64,000 nucleotides of DNA from Candidatus Nitronereus thalassa. Lineage in GTDB: Bacteria; Nitrospirota; Nitrospiria; Nitrospirales; UBA8639. Numbering within the stretch: the stretch's first letter is position 1; the number at the start of each line of letters is the position of its first letter. Shown piece by piece: positions 43,593 to 51,987 of this stretch. The stretch spans positions 1,860,001-1,924,000 of the forward strand of contig NZ_JAQOUE010000001.1 in NCBI RefSeq assembly GCF_032191465.1. Direction: 5' to 3'. Under the pieces are notes generated by a model that did no database searches, was not told where the DNA came from, and saw only the letters and a program-made list of their open reading frames with translations. A program made the position numbers and the translations under genes.

Positions 43593-45254
43593 TTACTTTT
43601 TTCCATTAAAGCTCAATATCCCGCCCGTGAGATTGTAAACTTTCTGAAACCCATGCTGCAGTAAGATTCTGCATGCCTGGTATCCTCGCAACCCAACCCG
43701 ACAATACACGATAGTTTCCTTCGTCTGGTCGAGATCATCCAGATGATCTCGCAACTCATCTACCGGAATAAGCCATGCTTGAGGAATATGTGTCTCATGA
43801 AATTCAGCCTGCGTACGAACATCGAGCAACTGAAGAGGCTCCTTGGCCGCAAGTTTCTTCTGCAATTCCTCGCCAGTCATGGTTTGGACCTCTCCCCGCA
43901 AAATATTGGCCGCCACAAACCCCGCCATAATTACCGGCCCTTTGGCAGAACTAAATTGCGGGGCGTAAGCCAAATCTAAGTGTTCCAGACCTTCGACCGT
44001 CATTCGTGCGCTAATCGCGGTGGCTAAGACATCGATTCGCTTGTCCACACCCTGCTCTCCGATGATTTGCGCGCCGAGAAGTCGCCCCGTCGTCTTTTCC
44101 ACAATGAGTTTCATATGGAGAGCTTCGGCTCCCGGGTAGTAATCCGCATGGTCAAGCGGATGCGTCACGGATACGAAAAAGTTAAACCCCTGCGATTGCG
44201 CTTCGCGTTCCGATAGGCCAGTCTTGGCCGCCATCATACCCAGAGATTCCACAATCGCAGTTCCAATGGCACCTGGAAATTTCAAATGGCCACCGGCCGC
44301 GTTTGCCCCAGCAACTCGCCCCTGCTTATTGGCAGGTCCAGCGAGAGGAATGCGTGCGGGTTTGCCAGTCACCAAGTGCACAATTTCCACCGCATCACCC
44401 GCCGCGTAGATATTGGGGTCTATGGTCTGTTGATATTCATTCACCACTATGCCGCCGGATTCGCCAATCGCGAGCCCAGCGTCTTTCGCTAATTTCAATT
44501 CGGGACGTACGCCTATGGAAAGAATAGCCAGATCACAGGGCAATCGCGTACCACTTTCCAATTCGGCTTCCTCAGCCAGCCCATCTTTTGTGTGAAAGAC
44601 CGTCACGGCATCTCCGACAATGATGTTCACGCCTTGTTCCTGGAGATGTACCGCCATTAACATAGCCATATCTTTGTCAAAGGGAGGCAAAATCTGTGGC
44701 GCTAATTCCACTAATGTCACCGTCATGCCTAGATTCATTAAGGCCTCAGCCGTTTCCAGGCCAATGAAGCCTCCACCGACTACCAGCGCGCGTTTCGCGC
44801 GATGGTTCGCAAGGAATTGTTTAATGGCATCGGAATCCGGAACCGTTTTAACGGTAAAGATATTGCGGGCATGAATTCCTGGAATCTCCGGGACAACCGC
44901 GCCTGCCCCGGGAGCAAGAATGAGTTTGTCATAGGTCACGTCAAACGTTTCACCCGACTCAAGATTCTTCACGGCTACCGTTCGCTCCGGACGATGAATC
45001 GACAACACTTCATGGCGAATTTTTACGGTGATCCGAAACCGTTTCCAAAACTTTTCCGGTGTCTGCAACAACAAATCATTGCGGTCCACTATCGTGTTGC
45101 CGACATAATACGGCAGTCCACAATTGGCAAACGACACATAGGGCCCACGTTCAAACATGGTTATTTCAGCCGATTCATTCACACGTCGGGCTTTGGCTGC
45201 GGCACTTGCACCTCCCGCGACCCCTCCGACTATGACAATTTTCAAGGAACTCAT
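43593..45254 (-). CDS. CoA-disulfide/persulfide reductase-like flavoprotein with C-terminal rhodanese domain
   Basis: 553 residues. FAD site VIVGGVAGGASAAAKARR at the N-terminus and active-site SFANCGLPYY with Cys45, as in CoA-disulfide reductases. NAD-binding motif RALVVGGGFIGLETAEAL; second FAD motif YAAGDAVE. A rhodanese domain from about residue 460 has the active loop VYCRVGLRG. Enzymes of this fusion type reduce CoA persulfide or polysulfide with NAD(P)H. It lies upstream of the sulfite operon on the same strand, separated by over 300 bp with a promoter, so it is probably a separate unit. The Shine-Dalgarno is weak. Confidence 0.85.
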   Translation of the reverse strand: MSSLKIVIVGGVAGGASAAAKARRVNESAEITMFERGPYVSFANCGLPYYVGNTIVDRNDLLLQTPEKFWKRFRITVKIRHEVLSIHRPERTVAVKNLESGETFDVTYDKLILAPGAGAVVPEIPGIHARNIFTVKTVPDSDAIKQFLANHRAKRALVVGGGFIGLETAEALMNLGMTVTLVELAPQILPPFDKDMAMLMAVHLQEQGVNIIVGDAVTVFHTKDGLAEEAELESGTRLPCDLAILSIGVRPELKLAKDAGLAIGESGGIVVNEYQQTIDPNIYAAGDAVEIVHLVTGKPARIPLAGPANKQGRVAGANAAGGHLKFPGAIGTAIVESLGMMAAKTGLSEREAQSQGFNFFVSVTHPLDHADYYPGAEALHMKLIVEKTTGRLLGAQIIGEQGVDKRIDVLATAISARMTVEGLEHLDLAYAPQFSSAKGPVIMAGFVAANILRGEVQTMTGEELQKKLAAKEPLQLLDVRTQAEFHETHIPQAWLIPVDELRDHLDDLDQTKETIVYCRVGLRGYQACRILLQHGFQKVYNLTGGILSFNGKK

Positions 45255-46170
45255 AGTCTTATGGATTATCAATCAACCGGTGAATAAACCCATACCTCTT
45301 TCAGACCCCCAAAACCACCACCTGCCACAGATCACAACCCGTGAATCTCTTCTTCGATTGGGAGACCAAACTGTCCTGAACCTTTCCCCATCACCTAACC
45401 CTTCTTATAAGCAACTAAAGTACCACTATTACTACTCGAACTTTTCAATAAATAAATTGGCGAGTTAAAGGCCATCCTTTTAAAACCAAGGCTGTAACCT
45501 TGCCCCCCTTTGCCGCACATACCTTCTCAATCGGAACCCAAAATTCCTCAACCTCTCTAAATTCATCATTATAAAAATTTCTTCATGATCTCGAATACAG
45601 CAAAACTCATTAATAATTGATTGGGATTTGCCAAACATCCACTGGGCATCAATCTTGCTCACTATTTAAGATAAAGGCCTGGAGTAGAAACATGATTGAG
45701 AAAAGAAAGTAACAAGACACACCAAAAAAGTGGGGAGGGAGGAGCTATTATCCCCAGCTTTTATGCCAAAGATACTTCATTGGGAACTAAATTTCTAACT
45801 CATTACTGGAGGGATTTATTGAAGGCCAACCTATTTTTAAAAATTTTTCTATCATCTTGGGAGTTCTGATCGCAGAGTTGAGTGTTGGCTATGCGCATAT
45901 AGGACACCACGGAATTTCAAAGGAAGGCAAAGCGAATTCAAAGGAAATCAAAATAGGATAAGACTTTTGTTCATTTGAGCCGCCTGAACAGAAACACTTG
46001 TCAGCAAAAAGGCATAAACAATGATTAACAAGGGGCAAGAATTTCCGGATGAAATAGTGAACTTCCCATAAGCAATGAATGTGCAATCTCCACAACCAAA
46101 CTAAGAACGATATATGGAATAGGCCCCTAAAGAGGCATCACGTTTCAATGGAAAATAAAAGGAGGCCATC
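45255..46170. other. Long intergenic region, possibly with a decayed gene
   Basis: About 900 bp without a supported gene. Minus-strand frames at 45480-45662 and 45889-46095 lack a ribosome-binding site and recognisable motifs. On the plus strand, a frame ending about 45960 reads NFSIILGVLIAELSVGYAHIG with a signal-peptide-like helix but has no ATG; a GGAGG precedes an ATT codon. It may be the remnant of a small exported protein. The region is more A+T-rich than its neighbours. Confidence 0.4.
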
Positions 46171-46602
46171 ATGCCTACTCAAGGGATTTCAGTGGCACTT
46201 GCCAAAACTGTCGGTCAAATTGTGCCAACCAATCTAGTGAAGTTTCGAGAAGACCAAAGTGGAATGGCGATTGCCACTGAACTCTTGACGCACTATATGC
46301 CAGGAGGAGTAGTGGTCAATGAGTCCGATGAACTGATGGGGTTTATTAGTGAATTTGATCTGATAAAAGCCCTCGACGAAGGAAAGGATTTACACACCTT
46401 GACTGCGAAGAATCTTATGGTGACAGACCGTATCAGCATTGAAGATTCCGCCTCCATACAGGAGGCCATCAACGTCATGAAACATCACCGGTTGCTGAAC
46501 TTGCCGGTCGAACACAACGGCAAAGTGGTCTACACCATTACCAGACATGACCTGCTACGGGCATGGATTGGTGCTGGGAATAGGAAAAAAGGCGGTACAT
46601 AA
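46171..46602 (+). CDS. Tandem CBS-domain protein, copy 1
   Basis: 143 residues forming one CBS pair: MPGGVVVNESDELMGFISEFDL in the first motif, MVTDRISIEDSASIQEAINV and LPVEHNGKVVYTITRHDLLRAW in the second. Such pairs bind adenine nucleotides and act as regulatory or redox/energy sensors. AAGGAGG lies 6 nt before the ATG, a strong site. The next gene is a close paralogue, and cytochrome c genes follow, so it may sense energy status for that respiratory cluster. The partner is unknown. Confidence 0.85.
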   Translation: MPTQGISVALAKTVGQIVPTNLVKFREDQSGMAIATELLTHYMPGGVVVNESDELMGFISEFDLIKALDEGKDLHTLTAKNLMVTDRISIEDSASIQEAINVMKHHRLLNLPVEHNGKVVYTITRHDLLRAWIGAGNRKKGGT

Positions 46603-46689
46603 TCAAATCAACTGAAGCCTATCCCTTCTACTGGAAAAAAGAAAGTATGGGTTAGCGTACAGGATTCACATTTTACTAAGGAGGCAAGC

Positions 46690-47127
46690 ATGACTGTTCA
46701 AGGGATTCCAGCAGGTGGATATAAAACCGTAGGTCAAATTGTGCCAACCAATGAAGTGAAATTTCGAGAGAACCAAAACGGGATGGCCGTCGCGGTTGAG
46801 CTCCTCTCCGAACATACACCAGGAGGAGCGGTAGTGGATGAGAAAAACCATTTTGTCGGATTTATTAGTGAATATGATGTCCTTCGCGCATTGGAAGCGG
46901 GGAAAAATTTAAATACGCTCACCGCCAAGGACATCATGGTTAAAGACCGGATTAGCATCACAGACTCCACCTCCATCAAAGAGGCCGTAAAAATCATGGA
47001 AGATAAACGGTTGTTAAATCTGCCGGTCGAGCGGGATGGCGAAGTGGCCTATACCATCACCAGACATGATCTGTTACGGGCCTGGGTTGGTTTGGGATTA
47101 GGTGGCGAGTTTAAGGGCGAAGATTAA
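46690..47127 (+). CDS. Tandem CBS-domain protein, copy 2
   Basis: 145 residues and collinear with the preceding gene from start to end (VGQIVPTNEVKFRENQNGMA; ISITDSTSIKEAVKIMEDKR; LPVERDGEVAYTITRHDLL), so the pair arose by recent tandem duplication. AAGGAGG precedes the ATG. Retained duplicates may form a heterodimeric CBS ring. Its end is followed within 50 bp by a cytochrome c gene with its own strong ribosome-binding site. Confidence 0.85.
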   Translation: MTVQGIPAGGYKTVGQIVPTNEVKFRENQNGMAVAVELLSEHTPGGAVVDEKNHFVGFISEYDVLRALEAGKNLNTLTAKDIMVKDRISITDSTSIKEAVKIMEDKRLLNLPVERDGEVAYTITRHDLLRAWVGLGLGGEFKGED

Positions 47128-47173
47128 GTTTGAAAGTGAGCCCTGTTTTTTTTTGAAAGAAGGAGCGAATCTC

Positions 47174-47629
47174 ATGTCCATGAAATTGGTGATATTCATT
47201 GCGGTGTCTTGGCTACAGGTCTCTACACTCGGATGGGCTCAGGAAAATATGTATCCTCCTATTGTCCCACCGGATGAACTCATGGCAGCTAGGTCGCTGA
47301 AGAACCCTTTCACGACAAGCCAAGAGGCTATTGATCAAGGAAAAACGCTCTACGAGGGTCGTGTATTTTGCGCTGCCTGCCACGGGAAGGATGGCACGGG
47401 TCTACCTTCTGACGTGGATCCTACAACAGCAAGATACCCCTTTCCACGAGATTTTACCGACCCTAAGTGGCAAACCGCTCGGACAGATGGGGAATTATTT
47501 TGGGTGCTCACCGAAGGCAGTCATGGCACGGATATGGCTTCATTCCTTCCCATGTATCTTGCGGAAAAAGATGCATGGCAAATCATCATGTACATCAGAA
47601 CTTTTGTGAAATTTAGTGAAAAGTTGTGA
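47174..47629 (+). CDS. Monoheme c-type cytochrome
   Basis: 151 residues from the ATG after AAGAAGGAG; a longer frame reaches back into the CBS gene and is rejected. The signal helix LVIFIAVSWLQVSTLGWAQ directs export. The heme site is VFCAACHGKDGTG and the probable Met ligand is in GSHGTDMASF. It is closely related to the cytochrome at 56.9 kb (TARTDGELFWVL versus TRTDGELFWILK). It is a periplasmic electron carrier; the donor and acceptor are not known. Confidence 0.85.
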   Translation: MSMKLVIFIAVSWLQVSTLGWAQENMYPPIVPPDELMAARSLKNPFTTSQEAIDQGKTLYEGRVFCAACHGKDGTGLPSDVDPTTARYPFPRDFTDPKWQTARTDGELFWVLTEGSHGTDMASFLPMYLAEKDAWQIIMYIRTFVKFSEKL

Positions 47630-47658
47630 CTAACAACCTTAAAAAAGTGGGGGATCAC

Positions 47659-48264
47659 ATGGGTTTGATAAAAATTGTGTTGCTGAGCATGACGAGTGTG
47701 TTTCTCATAATGCTTCCGGCTTTCGGAGCTGGTCAACATATGATGCAACCTCGGGTACCTGCCGATAAACTTGACGAGGCACGCGCCTTGACTAATCCCC
47801 TTAAAGCAACACCAGAAATACTTGCAAAAGGAAAGACCTTGTATGAGGGAAAGGGCACCTGTTTCAATTGCCACGGCATGAGTGGACGGGGTGATGGCCC
47901 TGGCGCTGCCACCCTTAATCCTCCACCCCGCGTCTTTAAATCTCATGGTTTTTGGAAGCACCGCACAGAAGGGGAAATATTTTGGGTGATTAAGCATGGC
48001 TCACCGGGCACGGCCATGATTTCGTTTAGTGGACTTCTCTCTGATGAAGAAATTTGGTCAGTCATGCTCTACGAACGTAGCTTTGCAGGAGGGCGAGGGC
48101 ACGGTGGTGGTCGGCATGGCGCCTCAGGAATGAAAGGAGGTCAAGGACGACATCAAGGGTCGGACTGTAAAGGAGAACAAGAAATGATGCAGGGCCGCGG
48201 CATGCAAGGGCATCAGGATGGTGACTGCCAATCTCAGGGTATGGGTCACCATAAGGAACGCTAG
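47659..48264 (+). CDS. Monoheme c-type cytochrome with Gly/His-rich tail
   Basis: 201 residues from the ATG of MGLIKIV (GGGGGA upstream). A signal peptide ends near AFGA. The class I heme domain has TCFNCHGMSGRGDGPG and the Met ligand region SPGTAMISF, again of the local cytochrome family. After the fold ends (about residue 140) a tail of about 60 residues rich in Gly, His, Gln and Met (GRGHGGGRHGASGMKGG, GMQGHQDGDCQSQGMGHH) contains two extra Cys and looks metal-binding. The tail is unusual for the family. An in-frame GTG at 47626 overlaps the previous stop but fits the signal peptide less well. Confidence 0.82.
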   Translation: MGLIKIVLLSMTSVFLIMLPAFGAGQHMMQPRVPADKLDEARALTNPLKATPEILAKGKTLYEGKGTCFNCHGMSGRGDGPGAATLNPPPRVFKSHGFWKHRTEGEIFWVIKHGSPGTAMISFSGLLSDEEIWSVMLYERSFAGGRGHGGGRHGASGMKGGQGRHQGSDCKGEQEMMQGRGMQGHQDGDCQSQGMGHHKER

Positions 48265-48273
48265 GGGCAGGCG

Positions 48274-48561
48274 ATGAATGCTAAATCACAAAAGTGTGTG
48301 AAAATCAGAGTGCATGAAGGACGTGATCCGTGTGAGTGGGAACTTTTTGCACCAGATGGAACGTTGATTGATGGATGGCATCTCATGTCCGTGGGACGTG
48401 ATCATTCGGGAAGGCACTCGCTGCAAATCACATTTGGGCAATTTGAATGTGTAAATGCGGAAGGCCAACCAATGGAAGTGCATCTGAGCTGTCCCACAGC
48501 CAAGCTCCATGAAGAGTTGGCTCCTCTCCCCAGCGCCCGGACCCATAAGCATCGCCCTTAA
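48274..48561 (+). CDS. Small hypothetical protein, 95 aa
   Basis: A soluble 95-residue protein beginning 9 bp after the previous stop with AGGGG before its ATG, so it is co-transcribed with the cytochromes. No motif is recognised. It has three Cys (SQKCVKI, RDPCEWELF, GQFECVN) and a fourth in LSCPTAK, with a His-rich end (ARTHKHRP), which could suit metal or heme handling, but nothing in the sequence proves it. Confidence 0.55.
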   Translation: MNAKSQKCVKIRVHEGRDPCEWELFAPDGTLIDGWHLMSVGRDHSGRHSLQITFGQFECVNAEGQPMEVHLSCPTAKLHEELAPLPSARTHKHRP

Positions 48562-48594
48562 TAGAGGGAACCAGATGAAAACTTTTATAGATAC

Positions 48595-49101
48595 TTGGAG
48601 ATCTCAAATCAAAAGGAAATTGACTCAGTGCTAGATAGTACTACAAAAGGTGAACGCATTCTTTGGAAAGCATATCCCTCCTGGAAGCACTTCACGTGGC
48701 TTTACCTGTTCAGTGCCCTTTCGGCCTTACGTGCGGGTTTGTTTTTATATTTTGGAATCCCGACTTGGGAAATGTGGATTGCCGGGGCAATTTTTCTGCT
48801 GAGTTGTGTCTTCGTGATTCGCCACTGGGCTCGCTATTTCGTCACTTCAGCGAAGGTTGAAATTAAAAATGGTTACACAGGGAAAGAAATTGATGCCATC
48901 AATCTCGAACAGATCCGAGATATTTCCATCCAACAAGGCTTTATCGCTGGAAAACTTGGCATTGGAACCCTTGTCATTCAGGATTCTGGGGGAGACCGTC
49001 GGCTACAATTTCGCGGGGTTCGGGATCCTGAAGTAATCAAAGCACGAATTGACGCGTTAAGGCCACCGCTTGACGAAGAGAAAGAGGGTCTGTCTCCGTA
49101 A
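48595..49101 (+). CDS. Membrane protein with bacterial PH-like domain
   Basis: 168 residues from a TTG codon. Two membrane helices (about 35-75: YLFSALSALRAGLFLYFG and AGAIFLLSCVFVI) precede a bPH2/YdbS-type domain (YFVTSAKVEIKNGYTGKEID, INLEQIRDISIQQGF, VIQDSGGDRRLQFRGV). The better ribosome-binding site upstream belongs to an ATG at 48575 whose frame closes after 19 codons, so the true start is uncertain; GTG at about 48628 is another choice. Function unknown; related proteins sit in the inner membrane. Confidence 0.65.
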   Translation: MEISNQKEIDSVLDSTTKGERILWKAYPSWKHFTWLYLFSALSALRAGLFLYFGIPTWEMWIAGAIFLLSCVFVIRHWARYFVTSAKVEIKNGYTGKEIDAINLEQIRDISIQQGFIAGKLGIGTLVIQDSGGDRRLQFRGVRDPEVIKARIDALRPPLDEEKEGLSP

Positions 49102-49238
49102 TCTAAAATATCAAAGACAGAAGAAACTGCGTCGAAGAAAGGAAAAATAGGAAAGATGAAATTCTAAAATGGAAGCCTGCGGTGATGATACCATTCTTAA
49201 GCGCATAGTTTGAAAAAGTCTCGCAAGGTAAGGAATTC

Positions 49239-49622
49239 ATGAAAAATGCCTTCAACGTGGCAGCCCTAATTATTGTTACGACTTTAGCTTTCTCTCTAAC
49301 TGAAATTGGACGGGCAGAAACACCACTGAGTGTTGATGGACAATCTCCTAGGCCGCAGAGCGGGTCTTCAGAACCTCCTACTTCAAGGGAACAAATAACC
49401 CAAGGAAAGGCCCTTTATGAGGGTCGAGCCAGGTGTGTCCATTGCCATGGACGCAATGCCATGAGACGTCCCATTACTAAACAAGAACTTTTTTCAATCA
49501 TTAAATTCGGTGTGCCGGGCACTTCCCATATTCCTTTTACGCACCTGCTTTCAGATGAGGAAATTTGGTCAATTGTGTATTTTCAACTCAACGACAATTG
49601 TATGAATCCTTGTGAAGAATAA
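49239..49622 (+). CDS. Small c-type cytochrome with probable Met-to-His ligand change
   Basis: 127 residues with a signal peptide ending near GRAE and AAGGAATTC before the ATG. The heme site is ARCVHCHG. Its end matches the local cytochrome family (LFSIIKFGVPGTSHIPFTHLLSDEEIWSIVYF), but the segment after the heme is shortened by about 25 residues, and the position of the axial Met in relatives (PGTAMISF) is His (PGTSHIPF). Bis-His coordination and a lower potential would follow if that is correct. Two Cys near the C-terminus (NDNCMNPCEE) are extra. Confidence 0.75.
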   Translation: MKNAFNVAALIIVTTLAFSLTEIGRAETPLSVDGQSPRPQSGSSEPPTSREQITQGKALYEGRARCVHCHGRNAMRRPITKQELFSIIKFGVPGTSHIPFTHLLSDEEIWSIVYFQLNDNCMNPCEE

Positions 49623-49780
49623 GGGCGCAAGCCGCTCAAATTTCCGACATAGAGACTTTTGAAATTCATTCTATGCGACCAATAAACGATTCGTGTTTTG
49701 GGCATTGGATAGCTAGAGTTGTGAAAGTGAAAAATGTGCAATTCCACTCATTTTGATTTTTTTCTTACTCGGCTCGGATC

Positions 49781-50377
49781 GTGAGCATACCTATGACCTC
49801 TCTTTCCCAAAGGGCCAAGCTCATTGTGGGGCTCACAATTGCTGCAGTCATGATCGCACTAGGGCTTGAGATTCTTCTGAGTGTCAATCCCTATCGAGCC
49901 TTCGGGCATACCCAAACAGGTCACATTGTTGGTTGGATTGGTTTCGGGATGATTTTGCTCGCATGTGGGTACCCACTGAAACGATGGCTGTACCCGAATC
50001 ACGTGTGGTCCAAGACATGGTTCCAGATACATCAAGTCACGGGCATTGGCGGGCCCCTACTCATTTTTGTCCACTCAGGCGCTCACTTTCACGCCTTGGT
50101 ACCGGTCCTAGCCCTCATCATGATGGTCCTCGTGGTACTCAGCGGCATTGCTGGCCAAGCACTTCATCATCTGGCTTCTCAAACATTATACGAGCAGCGT
50201 CACGAACTTGCTCGACAAGGAGTTTCCAAAGACATTATTGAGGCCAAATTGTATGAACTCGCCCGAGACGAGAAAGCCTTACGATGGTGGCGATGCATTC
50301 ATGTTCCTTTGACATGGACCTTCTTCGCTCTCGCGTTACTGCATATCGTTGGAGCCCTATATTTAGGAGGCCTGTAA
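49781..50377 (+). CDS. b-type cytochrome-like membrane protein
   Basis: 198 residues from GTG, or 194 from the ATG 12 nt later. Four to five helices contain paired His residues suited to b-haem: HTQTGHIVGW, WFQIHQVTGIGGPLLIFVHSG, and CIHVPLTWTFFALALLHIVG. This resembles the ferric-reductase/cytochrome b561-type quinol modules. The next gene, a pentaheme cytochrome, begins two bases after its stop, so the two probably form a quinol- or haem-linked electron conduit. The substrate is unknown. Confidence 0.7.
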   Translation: MSIPMTSLSQRAKLIVGLTIAAVMIALGLEILLSVNPYRAFGHTQTGHIVGWIGFGMILLACGYPLKRWLYPNHVWSKTWFQIHQVTGIGGPLLIFVHSGAHFHALVPVLALIMMVLVVLSGIAGQALHHLASQTLYEQRHELARQGVSKDIIEAKLYELARDEKALRWWRCIHVPLTWTFFALALLHIVGALYLGGL

Positions 50378-50378
50378 C

Positions 50379-50954
50379 TTGCCCTGTATCCATCCATGGA
50401 TCTCAAGACTGATATATACCATTACGTTTTTGTTGATTGGATATATTGGATGGGCGTCACTGGATGATCCTGCCACCTTTTGGGCGCCAGGACATTTAAG
50501 TCGCCATCATACGGATATTGCGCAGTGTACCCAATGCCACGAACCATTTGTCGGCCCAACACCTCAAAAATGCCTTGCCTGCCATAGCCTTCAACAATTT
50601 ATGGCAAGCTCCAGAGTCGAGGTGAGCCACTTTCATGAGGGTGTCATCAAGCAAAACCAATCCTGTGTTATCTGCCACTCTGACCATCAAGGATTGGTCG
50701 CTCCGATTACCGTTGGATTGATGGAAAATCCTCATGGGGAATTTATTTTTCGTGTGACTGGCGCGAGATCCTGCTCGGATTGTCATGCAGTAGAGATTCG
50801 GGACAATGTCACGAATTTCACGCTATTGGAAAATTCACTCGTTCAGGATCTGATCCGTGAAGGGGAAAGTGCTCATCGCGCTGGTCGCTTTGCACATTGC
50901 CTGAGATGTCATATCGGCGGACAGGCCGACACAGAGGAAGAGGATGACGATTAA
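50379..50954 (+). CDS. Membrane-anchored pentaheme c-type cytochrome
   Basis: 191 residues. An uncleaved N-terminal helix (LIYTITFLLIGYIGWASL) is followed by five CxxCH sites: CTQCH, CLACH, CVICH, CSDCH and CLRCH. The spacing and HLSRHHTDIAQC opening recall multiheme proteins that exchange electrons with membrane b-type partners. The start codon is TTG, supported by a perfect AGGAGG at 50365-50370, 8 nt upstream and inside the preceding gene. The C-terminus is strongly acidic (EEEDDD). Confidence 0.82.
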   Translation: MPCIHPWISRLIYTITFLLIGYIGWASLDDPATFWAPGHLSRHHTDIAQCTQCHEPFVGPTPQKCLACHSLQQFMASSRVEVSHFHEGVIKQNQSCVICHSDHQGLVAPITVGLMENPHGEFIFRVTGARSCSDCHAVEIRDNVTNFTLLENSLVQDLIREGESAHRAGRFAHCLRCHIGGQADTEEEDDD

Positions 50955-51131
50955 ATCATTCAAGAATAGCATTAGTCGGGTCTGCCTTCTACTAGGGAGA
51001 CAAGACGACCTTTGGCAATCAGAGGTTTTTGTTCAAGATTCATACTTTCTCTCCAGGAATCAAACTAAAAATAATTTAAGACAGGGATTTTATTGCCATT
51101 ATCACTTTTCATAGAATTTTCTTAAGGCCCT

Positions 51132-51857
51132 ATGAACACTCACTTTTTAACAGCCTTTCTCGCCAGCATTTTAGCAGCACTGGTGACTTCAATTGGAATT
51201 TTCGTCATTCGGAGGTTTGAAGTCTGGGGTCGGAAAAACACAACATACTTTTCGTGTTTTGCCGCCGGGGTGCTGATCTCGGTTTCCTTCCTTCATATCA
51301 TTCCAAAATCTTTTCAAATGAATGAGCAAGCTCCGTTATACCTGCTTGGTGGGTATTTGGCATTGCATTTTTTCAATCGTTTTATCACCGCCTATGTCTG
51401 CGATAAAAATCCAGAAACTGCCATCGGTATTATTCCCATGCTCGGCATTGGGTTTCATTCTTTTATCGATGGGGTCGTTTACTCCATCACCTTTAGTGTG
51501 AGCATCTTTACTGGCACCTTGGCTGCCATAGGAATGGTGCTTCACGAGTTCCCAGAAGGCATTGTCACGTATGTGATGTTAATCCGAGGTGGATTTAGCC
51601 AAAAAAGTTCCATGGTGCTGGCCTTTGTGGCGGCCGCTCTCACCACACCCCTGGGGACCCTTCTTTCTTTTCCCATGATCAGCCAGATCGATAAATCATT
51701 TCTCGGAGCCTTATTGTCACTCTCCGCAGGAGCTTTGGTCTATGTGGGCGCTACGCATCTCCTCCCACAAGCCGAGCGAGAACATAAAAAATTCAGCTTG
51801 GTAGCGATGCTGGGAGGCATCCTAGTTGCGGTGGGTATTATTGTGAGCAAAACGTAA
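51132..51857 (+). CDS. ZIP-family divalent metal transporter
   Basis: 241 residues, about eight helices. The metal-binding helices IV and V are recognisable: GFHSFIDGVVYSITF and VLHEFPEGIVTYVML (HxxD and HEFPEG motifs). HIIPKSF near residue 57 and the late SLSAGALVYVGATHLLPQ are also family features. It imports or exports zinc, iron or similar metals; which one is not decided. It stands alone between the cytochrome cluster and the glycogen genes, with a weak ribosome-binding site. Confidence 0.88.
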   Translation: MNTHFLTAFLASILAALVTSIGIFVIRRFEVWGRKNTTYFSCFAAGVLISVSFLHIIPKSFQMNEQAPLYLLGGYLALHFFNRFITAYVCDKNPETAIGIIPMLGIGFHSFIDGVVYSITFSVSIFTGTLAAIGMVLHEFPEGIVTYVMLIRGGFSQKSSMVLAFVAAALTTPLGTLLSFPMISQIDKSFLGALLSLSAGALVYVGATHLLPQAEREHKKFSLVAMLGGILVAVGIIVSKT

Positions 51858-51987
51858 CTCGTAAGCCTATTTTAGGAATAGAAATACTATGACTGAAATG
51901 CAGGAGCAGAAATGTCATTCCCCATTAAGACTATGTCGTGCAAAGTGCCAAACTTTACTATTATTTGGAAAATAAAGGACTACTGGT

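Noticed and set aside
45480-45662. Minus-strand frame of 60 codons
   Set aside because: No ribosome-binding site, motif or neighbour support.
45889-46095. Minus-strand frame of 68 codons
   Set aside because: Low-complexity, Cys/aromatic-rich translation with no ribosome-binding site; it faces the plus-strand CBS genes.
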